The notes under the pieces were generated by a model. The model saw only the letters and a program-made list of their open reading frames with translations. It was not told where the DNA came from and made no database searches. The translations under genes and the position numbers were made by a program. A stretch of DNA of 64,000 bases, taken from positions 12,585 through 76,584 of the forward strand of contig CAWDKZ010000022.1 in NCBI GenBank assembly GCA_963803025.1, written 5' to 3'. The DNA comes from Bog-793 sp963803025 (GTDB lineage: Bacteria > Actinomycetota > Acidimicrobiia > Acidimicrobiales > Bog-793). Of the stretch, positions 36,051-44,855 are shown piece by piece; position 1 is the stretch's first letter; each line of letters starts with the position of its first letter.

Positions 36051-38666
36051 TCAGCGGCGCGACAGGAGAGCGCCGAGCGACCCGCTGACCCGTGTCGCGA
36101 GACGGACGTTCACCTCGAGCTGCTCGACGATCTGGTCGAGGAGCCGCTTGCGGCCGCCGGAGAACTGCTCGTCGACGAAGGCGCGCACGGCCGTCGTGTA
36201 GACCGGCTCGCCGTCGGTGTCGAGTTCGGCGAGGCCCGCCATCCCCTCGAGCATGCGGTGGATCGAGTTGTCCGGGTAGCGGTCGGCGAGCTCGCCGAAG
36301 TGCGCCGAGATGAACGCCCAGGTGGCCGGTCCGATCGCCCGTTGGCCGAGCATCATCCCGAGCAGGTACGGCGCGTCCTGGCTGCGGATCTCGTGGCGAC
36401 AGAGCTCGTGGACCTCGGCGGCGTAGCCGACGTCCGTGAGGAAGCCGAGGGCGTTGCGGTGGCGGCGCTCGTCGAGGGGAGAGCGCGGACGCCGGGCGCG
36501 GGCGACGATCGCGTCGAATTCCTCCTGGCGGGCGTTCCAGGCGACCGTCGCGAGGACGCCGCTGGCGATGTCGGCGTCGATCTCCCCTTGTCCGCGCTCG
36601 TCGGCCGCGAAGAGCTCGCGCGCCCTTGCGAGCACGTCCTCGTCGCCGCCGAAGGTGCCGAGCGCTGAGATGAGGGTGGCGCGCAGGACCGGCGTCTGCT
36701 CGCCCTCGTCCGCGCTCGCCTCCCATCCGAGGCGAGCGAGCTCCGGTTGCAGCACGGACCGCACGTAACGGGCGACGAGGGCGCGGTCAGACGCCGGCGC
36801 GACGAGATCGATGAGCCGCAACGCCGTCGTCACGACCGACCAGATGTAGGGGTCGTCCTCGCCGGCGAAGTGGCCGACGGCGTCGAGGAACTCCCCGAGC
36901 TCGGCGAGGCCGGCGAGGACCGCGGCCCACAGGTCGCCGATGAGCCCGAGGCGTTCGATCGCATCGAGCGCCTCGAGACGGTTGAGCAGTCCCTCCCGGA
37001 GTGCCGGGTCGTGTCGGACGCGGTAGAAGCCGGTGCCGCCGGCGTTGACGACGACCGGCGACGCGCCGCACGCGAGCCGCAGCGGCGTGTCGGCGAGCAG
37101 GACCCGGGTGACCTCGCCGCGATCGTCCGCGGATGCGGCGAGGACCGGGACGAGCCAGCGCGCGCCCGCCGTGGCATCCGGCGCCGTCGCGGCGGGAAGG
37201 TAGGAGAACGGCTCCTGGCGCAGCTCGATCTCGGCGCCGTCGGCACCGGGCACCCGGGAGGCGCTGACGATCGGGTAGCCGCCCTGGAAGACCCAGGAGT
37301 CCATGGCAGCGCGCAGCGGCACGTCGGGGTTCTCCGCCTCGATCGCGTCCCACAGGTCCGTCGTCTCGGCGTTGTCGAAGGCGTTCGTCGACAGGTAGCG
37401 GCGCACGCCGGCGCGGAACCGGTCGTGGCCGATGTACTGCTCGATCATCCAGAGGACCGCCGGAGCCTTGACGTAGGTGATCGGCACGTCGAACATCGCC
37501 GCGGCCTCTTCGGGGGTGCGGACCGGGAACTCGATGGCGCGCGTGGAGCTCAGCCCGTCGACGAGGCGCGCGTACTCCCGCAGGCGGGCGAAGCCGACGA
37601 AGCACTGCCACTCGGGGTGGAAGTCGTCCTGGCAACGCAACGCCATGAACGTCGCGAAGGCCTCGTTCAGCCACACGCCGTTCCACCAGCGCATCGTGAC
37701 GAGGTCCCCGAACCACATGTGGGCGAGCTCGTGCTCGATGACCTCGGCGATGCGGCGCATCTCGGGCCGCGCCGTGTCGGCGGGGTCGGCGAGGAGCTCG
37801 GCCTCGCGGAAGGTGACGCAGCCGAGGTTCTCCATCGCGCCCGACGCGAAGTCCGGGATCGCGACGAGGTCGAGCTTGTCGCCGGGATACGGGAGCGAGA
37901 AGTACTCGCGGTAGTAGCGCAGCGCGTGCGCCGCGACCTCGATCGCGAACGCCGTGAGGTGGCCCTTGCCCGGCGCGGTGACGACGCGCAAGGCGATGCC
38001 GTCGACGTCGACGGGATCGGTCGCCACCAGGGGGCCGACGACGAAGGCGACGAGGTAGGTCGACATCGGGATCGTGTCGGCGAAGTGGACGCGGCGCGCG
38101 CCCGAGGCGAGGTGCTCGACGGAGGTCTCGGGGCCGTTCGAGACCGCGAGCATCCCCGGGGGGGCGAGGAGCGTCACGCCGAAGACGGCCTTCAGGTCCG
38201 GCTCGTCAAAGCACGGAAACGCCTTGCGGGCGTCGGTCTCCTCGAACTGCGTCGTGGCGATCGTGCGCTCGTTGCCCTCGGCGTCGACGAACTGGCTGCG
38301 GTAGAAGCCCTGGAGTTGGTCGTTGAGGGCGCCCGCGAACCGGCACGCGAGGGTGTAGCGCCCGGGTGGTACCGGCGCGCCGTGCCCGAAGCGCACGAGC
38401 GTGTTGGCGACGTCGAGCGAGGCAGAGAGCGCCGTCGGCACCGTGGTCGCGTCGGCCCCCCAGCCAGGCGTGATCGTCGCCTCGCTGATCGTGAGGCCGT
38501 CGGCGTTGAGGACGATCTCGTCTAGTTCGTCGAGCACCTCGAGCTCGATTCGCTCGGTGCCTTCGAAGCGGCACGACGAGATGTCGGGGGCGAGCTCGAG
38601 GTCGTAGCGCCGTGGCACGGCGTTGCGGGGGAGTCGGTAGTCGGACGGATTCTCAGGCGTGGTCAC
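36051..38666 (-). CDS. pepN: Aminopeptidase N (M1 family)
   Basis: An 871-residue zinc aminopeptidase. GAMEN (276-280) is the exopeptidase motif binding the substrate N-terminus. The zinc site is HELAHMWFGD (His312, His316), with the third ligand Glu335 in WLNEAFATF. An ERAP1-like C-terminal helical domain follows from ~530. It removes N-terminal residues in cytosolic peptide turnover. GTG 38666 lies 9 nt after TAGCCT on the minus strand. It is divergent from the PfkB kinase gene. Confidence 0.95.
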   Translation of the reverse strand: MTTPENPSDYRLPRNAVPRRYDLELAPDISSCRFEGTERIELEVLDELDEIVLNADGLTISEATITPGWGADATTVPTALSASLDVANTLVRFGHGAPVPPGRYTLACRFAGALNDQLQGFYRSQFVDAEGNERTIATTQFEETDARKAFPCFDEPDLKAVFGVTLLAPPGMLAVSNGPETSVEHLASGARRVHFADTIPMSTYLVAFVVGPLVATDPVDVDGIALRVVTAPGKGHLTAFAIEVAAHALRYYREYFSLPYPGDKLDLVAIPDFASGAMENLGCVTFREAELLADPADTARPEMRRIAEVIEHELAHMWFGDLVTMRWWNGVWLNEAFATFMALRCQDDFHPEWQCFVGFARLREYARLVDGLSSTRAIEFPVRTPEEAAAMFDVPITYVKAPAVLWMIEQYIGHDRFRAGVRRYLSTNAFDNAETTDLWDAIEAENPDVPLRAAMDSWVFQGGYPIVSASRVPGADGAEIELRQEPFSYLPAATAPDATAGARWLVPVLAASADDRGEVTRVLLADTPLRLACGASPVVVNAGGTGFYRVRHDPALREGLLNRLEALDAIERLGLIGDLWAAVLAGLAELGEFLDAVGHFAGEDDPYIWSVVTTALRLIDLVAPASDRALVARYVRSVLQPELARLGWEASADEGEQTPVLRATLISALGTFGGDEDVLARARELFAADERGQGEIDADIASGVLATVAWNARQEEFDAIVARARRPRSPLDERRHRNALGFLTDVGYAAEVHELCRHEIRSQDAPYLLGMMLGQRAIGPATWAFISAHFGELADRYPDNSIHRMLEGMAGLAELDTDGEPVYTTAVRAFVDEQFSGGRKRLLDQIVEQLEVNVRLATRVSGSLGALLSRR

Positions 38667-38675
38667 AGCACGACG

Positions 38676-38734
38676 AGGCTAGTCAACGTCGGAAGGCCCG
38701 CCACCGAGGCGGGCGAAGCGGGCGGCACTAGGGT
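38676..38734. promoter_or_regulatory. Divergent promoters of pepN and the PfkB kinase gene
   Basis: TAGCCT on the minus strand (38681-38676) lies 9 nt before the pepN GTG. TAGGGT on the plus strand (38729-38734) lies 6 nt before the kinase GTG at 38741. Both fit leaderless or near-leaderless transcription from a 74-bp gap. Confidence 0.5.
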
Positions 38735-38740
38735 GTCGGC

Positions 38741-39790
38741 GTGACGGGGGAGAACCGGGCGGTCCGAGCGCGTCCGCCTGTCGCGCCGAAGCGTTTCGAC
38801 GTCGTCTGCGTCGGCAACGCGCTGATGGACCACCTGGCGTTCGCCCCGAGCGCGGTCGTCGAGTCGCTCGGACTGCCGCTCGGCGCGATGACACTCGTCG
38901 ACATCGCGACGACCGAACGGATCCGGTCGGTCGTCGGCCAGGGCCGCCAGGTCTCCGGCGGGGCCGTGACGAACAGCGCGGTCGGGGTCGCCTCGCTCGG
39001 TGGCCGCCCGGCTTTCATCGGCGCGGTGGCGACCGACGACCTCGGCGACCGTTTCACCGCCGACCTCGAAGCGGCGGGCGTGCACGCCGTCTTGCAGCGT
39101 TTCGTGGCCGATTCCGCAGGCGACGAGGCCGCGACCGGGCGGTGCTACGTGATCGTCACACCCGACGCCGAGCGGACGATGGCGACCGCGCTCGGCGTCG
39201 GCGGCCGGCTCGACTCGGCGGGCATCGATGTCGACGTCGTCGGGGACGCCGAGCTCGTCTACTTCGAGGGCTACGTCCTCGACCTGCCCGAAGCGCCCGC
39301 ACTCGTCGAACGCCTCCTCGACGCGGCACGCGGCGCCGGCACGGCCGTCGCGCTCGCGCTGTCGGACACGCTCCTTGTCGAACGGCACCGGGGCGTGCTG
39401 GAGGACCTGACGGGCGGACCTGTCGACATCGTGTTCGGCAACGAATCCGAACTCCTCGCCCTGACCCGCCGCGAGGACGTGCCGAGCGCGCTGGGCGCGA
39501 TCGCGCGTCCAGGGCTCACCGTGGCGGTCACCCTCGGGGAGAGAGGCGCCATGGTCGGGACGGCGGACGGGCTCGTCGACGTCCCCGCCTGCCCGGTCGA
39601 CGAGGTCGTCGACCTGACCGGTGCCGGAGACCTGTTCGCGGCGGGATTCTGCTTCGGGGTCACCCACGGCTACGGCCCGTCCGGCGCGGCGCGCCTCGGC
39701 ACGTTGGCGGCGAGCGAGGTGATCAGCCACCTTGGCGCCCGTCCGGAGTCGTCGCTCGCCGAGCTCGCTCGGGCGCGAGGGATCGCCTAG
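38741..39790 (+). CDS. PfkB-family kinase (adenosine-kinase-like)
   Basis: A 349-residue ribokinase-fold enzyme. FDVVCVGNALMDHLAFA, the substrate glycines SGGAVTNSAVGVASLGG, and the C-terminal DLTGAGDLFAAGFCFG (anion hole and catalytic Asp) are PfkB signatures. Family relatives with this N-terminus are usually annotated as adenosine kinase, which would fit the nucleoside salvage locus that begins 1.5 kb downstream, but another sugar or nucleoside is possible. GTG 38741 follows TAGGGT by 6 nt. Confidence 0.82.
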   Translation: MTGENRAVRARPPVAPKRFDVVCVGNALMDHLAFAPSAVVESLGLPLGAMTLVDIATTERIRSVVGQGRQVSGGAVTNSAVGVASLGGRPAFIGAVATDDLGDRFTADLEAAGVHAVLQRFVADSAGDEAATGRCYVIVTPDAERTMATALGVGGRLDSAGIDVDVVGDAELVYFEGYVLDLPEAPALVERLLDAARGAGTAVALALSDTLLVERHRGVLEDLTGGPVDIVFGNESELLALTRREDVPSALGAIARPGLTVAVTLGERGAMVGTADGLVDVPACPVDEVVDLTGAGDLFAAGFCFGVTHGYGPSGAARLGTLAASEVISHLGARPESSLAELARARGIA

Positions 39791-39805
39791 CGGCACCGTG
39801 CCCGG

Positions 39806-40414
39806 TTAGGTGCTCGCTTCGGAGTCGTCGACCGGCAGCGACGGGAGTTCCAGGTCGGCGAGGCGCACGAGCGCCGAGGCGACCCAGCGGGCGAGCGGCG
39901 CGACCTGGCCGTCGAGCCTCTCGGGTTCCTCGAGCACGGAGTCGCTCAGCCGGTAGGTGCCCTGGTAGGCGATCTCGATCGCCGAGGTCGCCGATCCCGG
40001 CGCGGCGTCGAAGGCCTGCTCGATGGTGATGCCGCTGCGCTCGAGTGGCTCACCGGCCAGTTCGGGGCGGCTGTCGCCGACCGCGGCAAGCACGACCGCG
40101 GCGTCGGGGACGCCGGCGAGGCGCTGGAGCCGCAGCGTCACCTCGACGACGAGCTCGGGTCGCTCCGCGGCTGGTTCGCCGATCGACCAGCTCCGGTAGG
40201 CGCTCTGGCTCCATGTCGGCCACTCGAGTCCGAGGTCGGCGCGGACGCGTGGCGGATTCTGCTCGCCGGGGAGCGAGAACGAGGTCTCGAAGGCGATGTC
40301 GCCGAGGAAGACGTCGACCTGGAAGCGTTCCTCGATGGCCTGCTGCTCCAGGAGCGCGCCTTCGAGCGCCTCGCGGAGCGCGCCGATCACGTCGAGGAGG
40401 ATGTGGTCGATCAC
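39806..40414 (-). CDS. Conserved-looking hypothetical protein
   Basis: A 202-residue acidic protein that I do not recognise. The body has alternating beta-like stretches (VDVFLGDIAFETSFSLPGE, PELVVEVTLRLQRL, AVVLAAVG) with no signal peptide or membrane helix. The C-terminus is Asp/Glu-rich. GC3 pattern and composition look like genuine coding sequence. GTG 40414 lies 8 nt after TAGCCT (minus 40428-40423), the same leaderless layout as neighbouring genes. It converges on the PfkB kinase gene with 15 bp between stops. Confidence 0.65.
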   Translation of the reverse strand: MIDHILLDVIGALREALEGALLEQQAIEERFQVDVFLGDIAFETSFSLPGEQNPPRVRADLGLEWPTWSQSAYRSWSIGEPAAERPELVVEVTLRLQRLAGVPDAAVVLAAVGDSRPELAGEPLERSGITIEQAFDAAPGSATSAIEIAYQGTYRLSDSVLEEPERLDGQVAPLARWVASALVRLADLELPSLPVDDSEAST

Positions 40415-40422
40415 CGAGTCAG

Positions 40423-40428
40423 AGGCTA
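40423..40428 (-). promoter_or_regulatory. -10 box (TAGCCT) of the hypothetical gene
   Basis: TAGCCT on the minus strand ends 8 nt before GTG 40414. The divergent BMP gene has its own TAGCGT at 40473-40478, leaving a leader of roughly 180 nt. Confidence 0.45.
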
Positions 40429-40662
40429 TCGGTGCTGGCCGGGTCGGCGCGGACCTTCCCGCGTGGGGCCGTTAGCGTGTTTTCGGCCCGACGACGGCGG
40501 CAGGCGAAGTAGTAGCGTCGCCTTCGTAAATCGGCAGAGCGGTTCGGCATCAGCGACGGGGCGACCAACGGCGGACCGGATGTGACTGCACCTCCGGGCG
40601 GGCGAGCGCCCACCAGTCGCGGCCGACCGGTGCATACGTGAACCCAGCTCTAAGGAGGGCTA

Positions 40663-41838
40663 ATGGTTTCTCATGGCCTCAGTGATCCACTCACTCGGGT
40701 GGGTCATCACCGGCGGATGCCAGGAATTCGGGCGATCGTCCTCGTCTCGACGCTCACGCTCGTTGCGGGCGTGGTCTCGACCGGCGTCGCGTCGGCAACC
40801 GCGGTTGCGCGTCACCGCGCCCCGGCGGTCGTCAAGCACGCCAGCTCGTTCCTCGCCTGCGAAGTGACCGACACGGGAGGAATCAACGACCGTTCGTTCA
40901 ACGCTTCGGCGTGGCAGGGCCTCAAGGCTGCCAAGGCGGCGGACCCGTCGATGACGATCCGCTACCTGTCGTCGACGTCGTCGAGCGACTACGTGCCGAA
41001 CATCGCCACCTTCATCGGTGATCACTGCGGCATCATCATCACGGTCGGCTTCCTGATGGGTCCGGCGACCGAGGCCGCGGCGAAGGCCCACCCGAAGCAG
41101 GACTTCGCGATCGTCGACTACAGCTACACGCCGCCGGTCAAGAACATCGACTCCCTGCTCTACGAGACGAACCAGGACGCCTTCCTCGGAGGATTCCTCG
41201 CTGCCGCGATGAGCAGGACGGGCAAGGTCGGCACCTTCGGCGGCGAGGACATCCCGACCGTCACGATCTACATGGACGGCTGGGTGGCCGGTGTCCGCTA
41301 CTTCGACAAGGTCGACCACAAGCACGTCGTCGCGCTCGGCTGGACCCCGAAGCCGAACCGCACGGCGGGCAGCTTCGACGGCACCGGCCTGTTCACCGGC
41401 TCGTTCACGAGCCAGGCGGCGGGCAAGACCGACGCGACGTCGGAGATCCAGCAGGGTGCTGACGACATCTTCTCGGTCGCCGGTTCGGTCGGTCTCGGAG
41501 CGGCAGCCGCGGTGAAGGCCGCGGGACACGGCGTCACGATGGAGTGGGTCGACACCGACGGCTGCGTTTCTGCGCCGACGTACTGCTCGCTCTTCATCAC
41601 CAGTGTGACCAAGGGGATCGTCGCCTCGGTGGAGAACGCCGCCCTTTCTACGGCTCATGGCACGTTCAAGGGCGGCAACTACTACGGCACGCTCGCCAAT
41701 GGCGGCGTCGCGCTGTCCCCGTACCACGACTACGCCAGCGTGATCCCGAAGGCCCTGCAAGCGGGTCTGAACACGATCAAAGGACTGATCATCGCGGGGA
41801 AGATCTCGGTCGACCCGAACTCCTACCCGGCGAGCTAG
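40663..41838 (+). CDS. BMP-family nucleoside ABC transporter substrate-binding protein
   Basis: A 391-residue exported binding protein of the PnrA/BMP family. ATG 40663 has a strong site (AAGGAGGGCTA). The signal segment is IRAIVLVSTLTLVAGVVSTG. There is no lipobox Cys at the expected cleavage site, so anchoring is unclear. CEVTDTGGINDRSFNASAWQG and the later VTMEWVDTDG are typical of BMP proteins that bind purine nucleosides. It is first in an operon with an ATPase and two permeases. Two perfect hairpins follow its stop and may raise its expression over the membrane subunits. Confidence 0.9.
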   Translation: MVSHGLSDPLTRVGHHRRMPGIRAIVLVSTLTLVAGVVSTGVASATAVARHRAPAVVKHASSFLACEVTDTGGINDRSFNASAWQGLKAAKAADPSMTIRYLSSTSSSDYVPNIATFIGDHCGIIITVGFLMGPATEAAAKAHPKQDFAIVDYSYTPPVKNIDSLLYETNQDAFLGGFLAAAMSRTGKVGTFGGEDIPTVTIYMDGWVAGVRYFDKVDHKHVVALGWTPKPNRTAGSFDGTGLFTGSFTSQAAGKTDATSEIQQGADDIFSVAGSVGLGAAAAVKAAGHGVTMEWVDTDGCVSAPTYCSLFITSVTKGIVASVENAALSTAHGTFKGGNYYGTLANGGVALSPYHDYASVIPKALQAGLNTIKGLIIAGKISVDPNSYPAS

Positions 41839-41855
41839 TCGGCTCCTCGGGCCGC

Positions 41856-41884
41856 AGCCCGGGTCCGGATCCCGGACCCGGGCT
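41856..41884 (+). terminator. First intercistronic hairpin (13-bp perfect arms)
   Basis: Arms 41856-41868 (AGCCCGGGTCCGG) and 41872-41884 are perfectly complementary with a 3-nt loop, starting 17 nt after the BMP stop. No T-run follows. It is likely an attenuator or 3'-end stabiliser of the BMP message. Confidence 0.6.
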
Positions 41885-41917
41885 GTAACGAACCGATACC
41901 ACTGACGACATCTCGGA

Positions 41918-41950
41918 CAGGAGGCCGGGCCGGCGCGGCCCGGCCTCCTG
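41918..41950 (+). terminator. Second intercistronic hairpin (15-bp perfect arms)
   Basis: Arms 41918-41932 (CAGGAGGCCGGGCCG) and 41936-41950 are perfectly complementary with loop GCG. It ends 19 nt before the ATPase GTG at 41970, so it could also affect that gene's translation. Confidence 0.6.
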
Positions 41951-41969
41951 TTGCCGGTTCGAGGTAGCC

Positions 41970-43526
41970 GTGAAGCTTGAGCTGTTCGGGATCACGAAGA
42001 CCTTCGGATCCCTCGTCGCCGACGACCACGTCGATCTCAGCGTCGAGCCCGGTGAGATCCACGCGCTCCTGGGTGAGAACGGCGCGGGCAAGACGACGCT
42101 GATGAACGTGTTGTTCGGCTTCATGCACCCCGACTCGGGCGAGATCGCCCTCGACGGCGAGGTCCTGCAGTTCCCGGACCCCGGCGCGGCCGTCCGGCAC
42201 GGCATCGGCATGGTCCACCAGCACTTCATGCTCGTGCCGGTGTTCACCGTCGCCGAGAACGTCGTGCTGGGGTTCGAGCCGACCCATCGCTTCGGTCTAC
42301 TCGACCGGCGCAAGGCACGGGCGGAGATCCGCCGGATCTCCGAGGAGTTCGGACTCGAGGTCGACCCGGACGCCGTCGTCGAGGAGCTTCCCGTCGGGGT
42401 CCAGCAGCGCGTCGAGATCCTGAAGGCGCTCTCGCGCGACGCCCAGCTCCTCATCCTCGACGAGCCGACCTCGGTGCTCACGCCGCAGGAGACCGAGGCG
42501 CTCTTCGAGATCATGCGATCGCTGGCCGCGTCCGGTCGCTCGATCCTGTTCATCACGCACAAACTGAAAGAGGTCCTCGCCGTCGCCGATCGGATCACCG
42601 TCATGCGGCTTGGCGCGGTGATCGGCACGACGACCCCCCAGACGACGACGGAGTCCGAGCTCGCCTCGATGATGGTCGGCCGGTCGGTCGAGCTCGTCGT
42701 GCGCAAGGAGCCGGCCCGACCGAAAGACGTCGTGCTCGCCGTGGAGGACCTGACCGTCGAAGACCTGCGCGGGCTGACCGTGGTCGACCACATCAGCTTC
42801 GACGTGCGCGCCGGTGAGATCCTCGCTCTCGCCGGGGTCCAGGGGAACGGGCAGACCGAGATCGAAGAGGCGCTCTGCGGCCTCGTGGAGGTCGTGGCGG
42901 GCAAGGTCGTGCTCCTCGGCCGCGACGTCACCCACGCCACCCCGAGGGCGAGGTTGCGCGCCGGGGTCGCCCACATACCCGAGGACCGGGTGCGGGACGG
43001 CCTCGTCGTCTCGATGACGATCGCCGACAACCTCATCCTCGACGTGTTCGACGTGGCACCCCATGCCCATTTCGGCGCGCGCAAGCTCGGCGAGATCAAG
43101 CGCAGCGGGGACGAGAAGCTGAGGGACTTCGACATCCGCGCGAACTCCATCGACATGCTCGTTTCGATGTTGTCCGGAGGCAACCAACAGAAGGTGATCG
43201 TCGCCCGCGAACTTTCGCGACCGACGACGCTTCTCGTTGCGGCGCAGCCGACCCGGGGCCTTGACGTCGGTTCGATCGAGTACGTCCACCGGCGCATCGT
43301 CGAGGAGCGTGACCGCGGCGCCGCCGTTCTCATCATCTCGTCGGAACTCGACGAGGTGCTCGCTCTCGGTGATCGGATCGCCGTGATCTACCGCGGCAGG
43401 ATCATGGACATCGTCGACCCCTCCGCCGGGCGCGAAAAGATCGGACTTCTGATGGCAGGCGTGACCGACGACGGGGCAGGGACCGGACCGCCGATCGTCA
43501 CGACAGCTCCGGGGGTCGGAGCGTGA
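41970..43526 (+). CDS. Nucleoside/sugar ABC transporter ATPase (duplicated ABC domains)
   Basis: A 518-residue protein with two ABC modules. The first has Walker A LLGENGAGKTTLMN, MVHQHFMLVP (Q-loop), a degenerate signature LPVGVQQRVEI and Walker B LLILDEPTSVL. The second has GVQGNGQTEI, signature MLSGGNQQKVIVAREL and AAQPTRGLDVGS. The QHFMLVPVFTV element is typical of the PnrA/BMP-linked ATPases. It powers nucleoside uptake with the two permeases downstream, whose first start codon overlaps its stop (GTGA). Confidence 0.93.
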   Translation: MKLELFGITKTFGSLVADDHVDLSVEPGEIHALLGENGAGKTTLMNVLFGFMHPDSGEIALDGEVLQFPDPGAAVRHGIGMVHQHFMLVPVFTVAENVVLGFEPTHRFGLLDRRKARAEIRRISEEFGLEVDPDAVVEELPVGVQQRVEILKALSRDAQLLILDEPTSVLTPQETEALFEIMRSLAASGRSILFITHKLKEVLAVADRITVMRLGAVIGTTTPQTTTESELASMMVGRSVELVVRKEPARPKDVVLAVEDLTVEDLRGLTVVDHISFDVRAGEILALAGVQGNGQTEIEEALCGLVEVVAGKVVLLGRDVTHATPRARLRAGVAHIPEDRVRDGLVVSMTIADNLILDVFDVAPHAHFGARKLGEIKRSGDEKLRDFDIRANSIDMLVSMLSGGNQQKVIVARELSRPTTLLVAAQPTRGLDVGSIEYVHRRIVEERDRGAAVLIISSELDEVLALGDRIAVIYRGRIMDIVDPSAGREKIGLLMAGVTDDGAGTGPPIVTTAPGVGA

Positions 43527-44809
43527 GCGACGCGGGGATCACCATCGGAGCCGCCGCCCCAGCCGCGGGCGAGAGGACCGCCTCGGCCCACGCGCCGAGG
43601 CAGTGGGGCCGGTTCTTCCACTGGATGGTCGAGGCGAACGTCGTCATGGTGACGGCGCTCGCCATCTTCAGTGGCCTGTTCGTCGGGGCGATCCTCATCA
43701 TCGTCACCCAGCCGAACGTGCTCCACGCCTGGGCGGGGCTCTTCAGCCATCCCGGGACCACGGTGAGCGTGACGTTCTTCACGGTCGGCGACGCCTACCG
43801 TGACCTGTTCACCGGTTCGCTTGGCGACCCGTTCGTGTTCGGCCACGCCATCCGCACAGGACAAGGCTGGACCCAGGCGCTCACGCCCATCAGCGAGACG
43901 CTGCTCTACGCGTCGCCGTTGTGTCTCGCGGGACTTGGCGTCGGGCTCGGCTTCCGAACCGGCATGTTCAACATCGGCGGTCAAGGCCAGCTCATCGGCG
44001 GGGCGATGGCGGCGAGCTACGTGGGTTTCGAGATCAACCCTCCGGCTATCATCCACATCCCTTTGTGCATCCTCGCCGGGTTCGCCGGGGGCGCGGTGGT
44101 GGGTTTCGTCCCGGGATTCTTGAAGGCACGCACCGGTGCGCACGAAGTGATCGTGACGATCATGCTCAACTACGTCATGCTGAACCTGCTTGTCCTCGCT
44201 CTGACGACCCAGCCGTTCCAGCAGCCCGGTCAGCAGAACGCCGTCGGAAGGACAATCTTTGGCGGCGCACAGCTTCCTCGCATCTTTGGCCACAACCTGC
44301 GGGTGAACCTCGGGGTCCTCATCGCCGTAGTCTGTGCCCTCGGCGTCTCCTGGCTCCTGCGGCGGGGCACGCTCGGCTTCGGCTTCCGCGTGGTGGGTGC
44401 GAACCCGAACGCGGCGCGCGTCGCGGGCATCAACATCCGTCGGGCGACGATCCTCGTGCTCGTGATCTCGGGCGGGCTCTGCGGATTGGCGGGGATGACA
44501 TCGCTCTGTGGGGCGGACTACTTCCTCTCCTCCGGCTACGGGGGGACCGTCGGCTTCGACTGCATCACCGTCGCGCTGCTTGGCCGGAACCGCCCGGTCG
44601 GCATCGTCCTCGGATCGCTCCTCTTTGCCGCGCTCAACGTCGGCGGGCGGTACATGCAGGCGTCGACGGGGATCCCGCTCGACCTCGCCTCGGTCATCCA
44701 GGCGATCATCGTGTTCTTCGTGGCCACGCCGGGCCTCGTCAACGAGGTCTACCGGCTGCGGGGGATGAACGTCGGCCAGGGACTTTTGACGAGGGGTTGG
44801 GCAGCGTGA
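43523..44809 (+). CDS. Nucleoside ABC transporter permease 1
   Basis: A 428-residue BPD_transp_2 permease with about nine hydrophobic segments. FRTGMFNIGGQGQLIGGAMAA is the signature of the first permease in BMP-type nucleoside transporters, and EVIVTIMLNYVML is the coupling region. A ~100-residue loop between the first and second helices is polar. GTG 43523 overlaps the ATPase stop by 4 bp. Confidence 0.92.
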   Translation: MSDAGITIGAAAPAAGERTASAHAPRQWGRFFHWMVEANVVMVTALAIFSGLFVGAILIIVTQPNVLHAWAGLFSHPGTTVSVTFFTVGDAYRDLFTGSLGDPFVFGHAIRTGQGWTQALTPISETLLYASPLCLAGLGVGLGFRTGMFNIGGQGQLIGGAMAASYVGFEINPPAIIHIPLCILAGFAGGAVVGFVPGFLKARTGAHEVIVTIMLNYVMLNLLVLALTTQPFQQPGQQNAVGRTIFGGAQLPRIFGHNLRVNLGVLIAVVCALGVSWLLRRGTLGFGFRVVGANPNAARVAGINIRRATILVLVISGGLCGLAGMTSLCGADYFLSSGYGGTVGFDCITVALLGRNRPVGIVLGSLLFAALNVGGRYMQASTGIPLDLASVIQAIIVFFVATPGLVNEVYRLRGMNVGQGLLTRGWAA

Positions 44810-44855
44810 GAGGGCGCGCACTGCTCGACGGGCGTGACCCGCGGGGAGCACGGAC

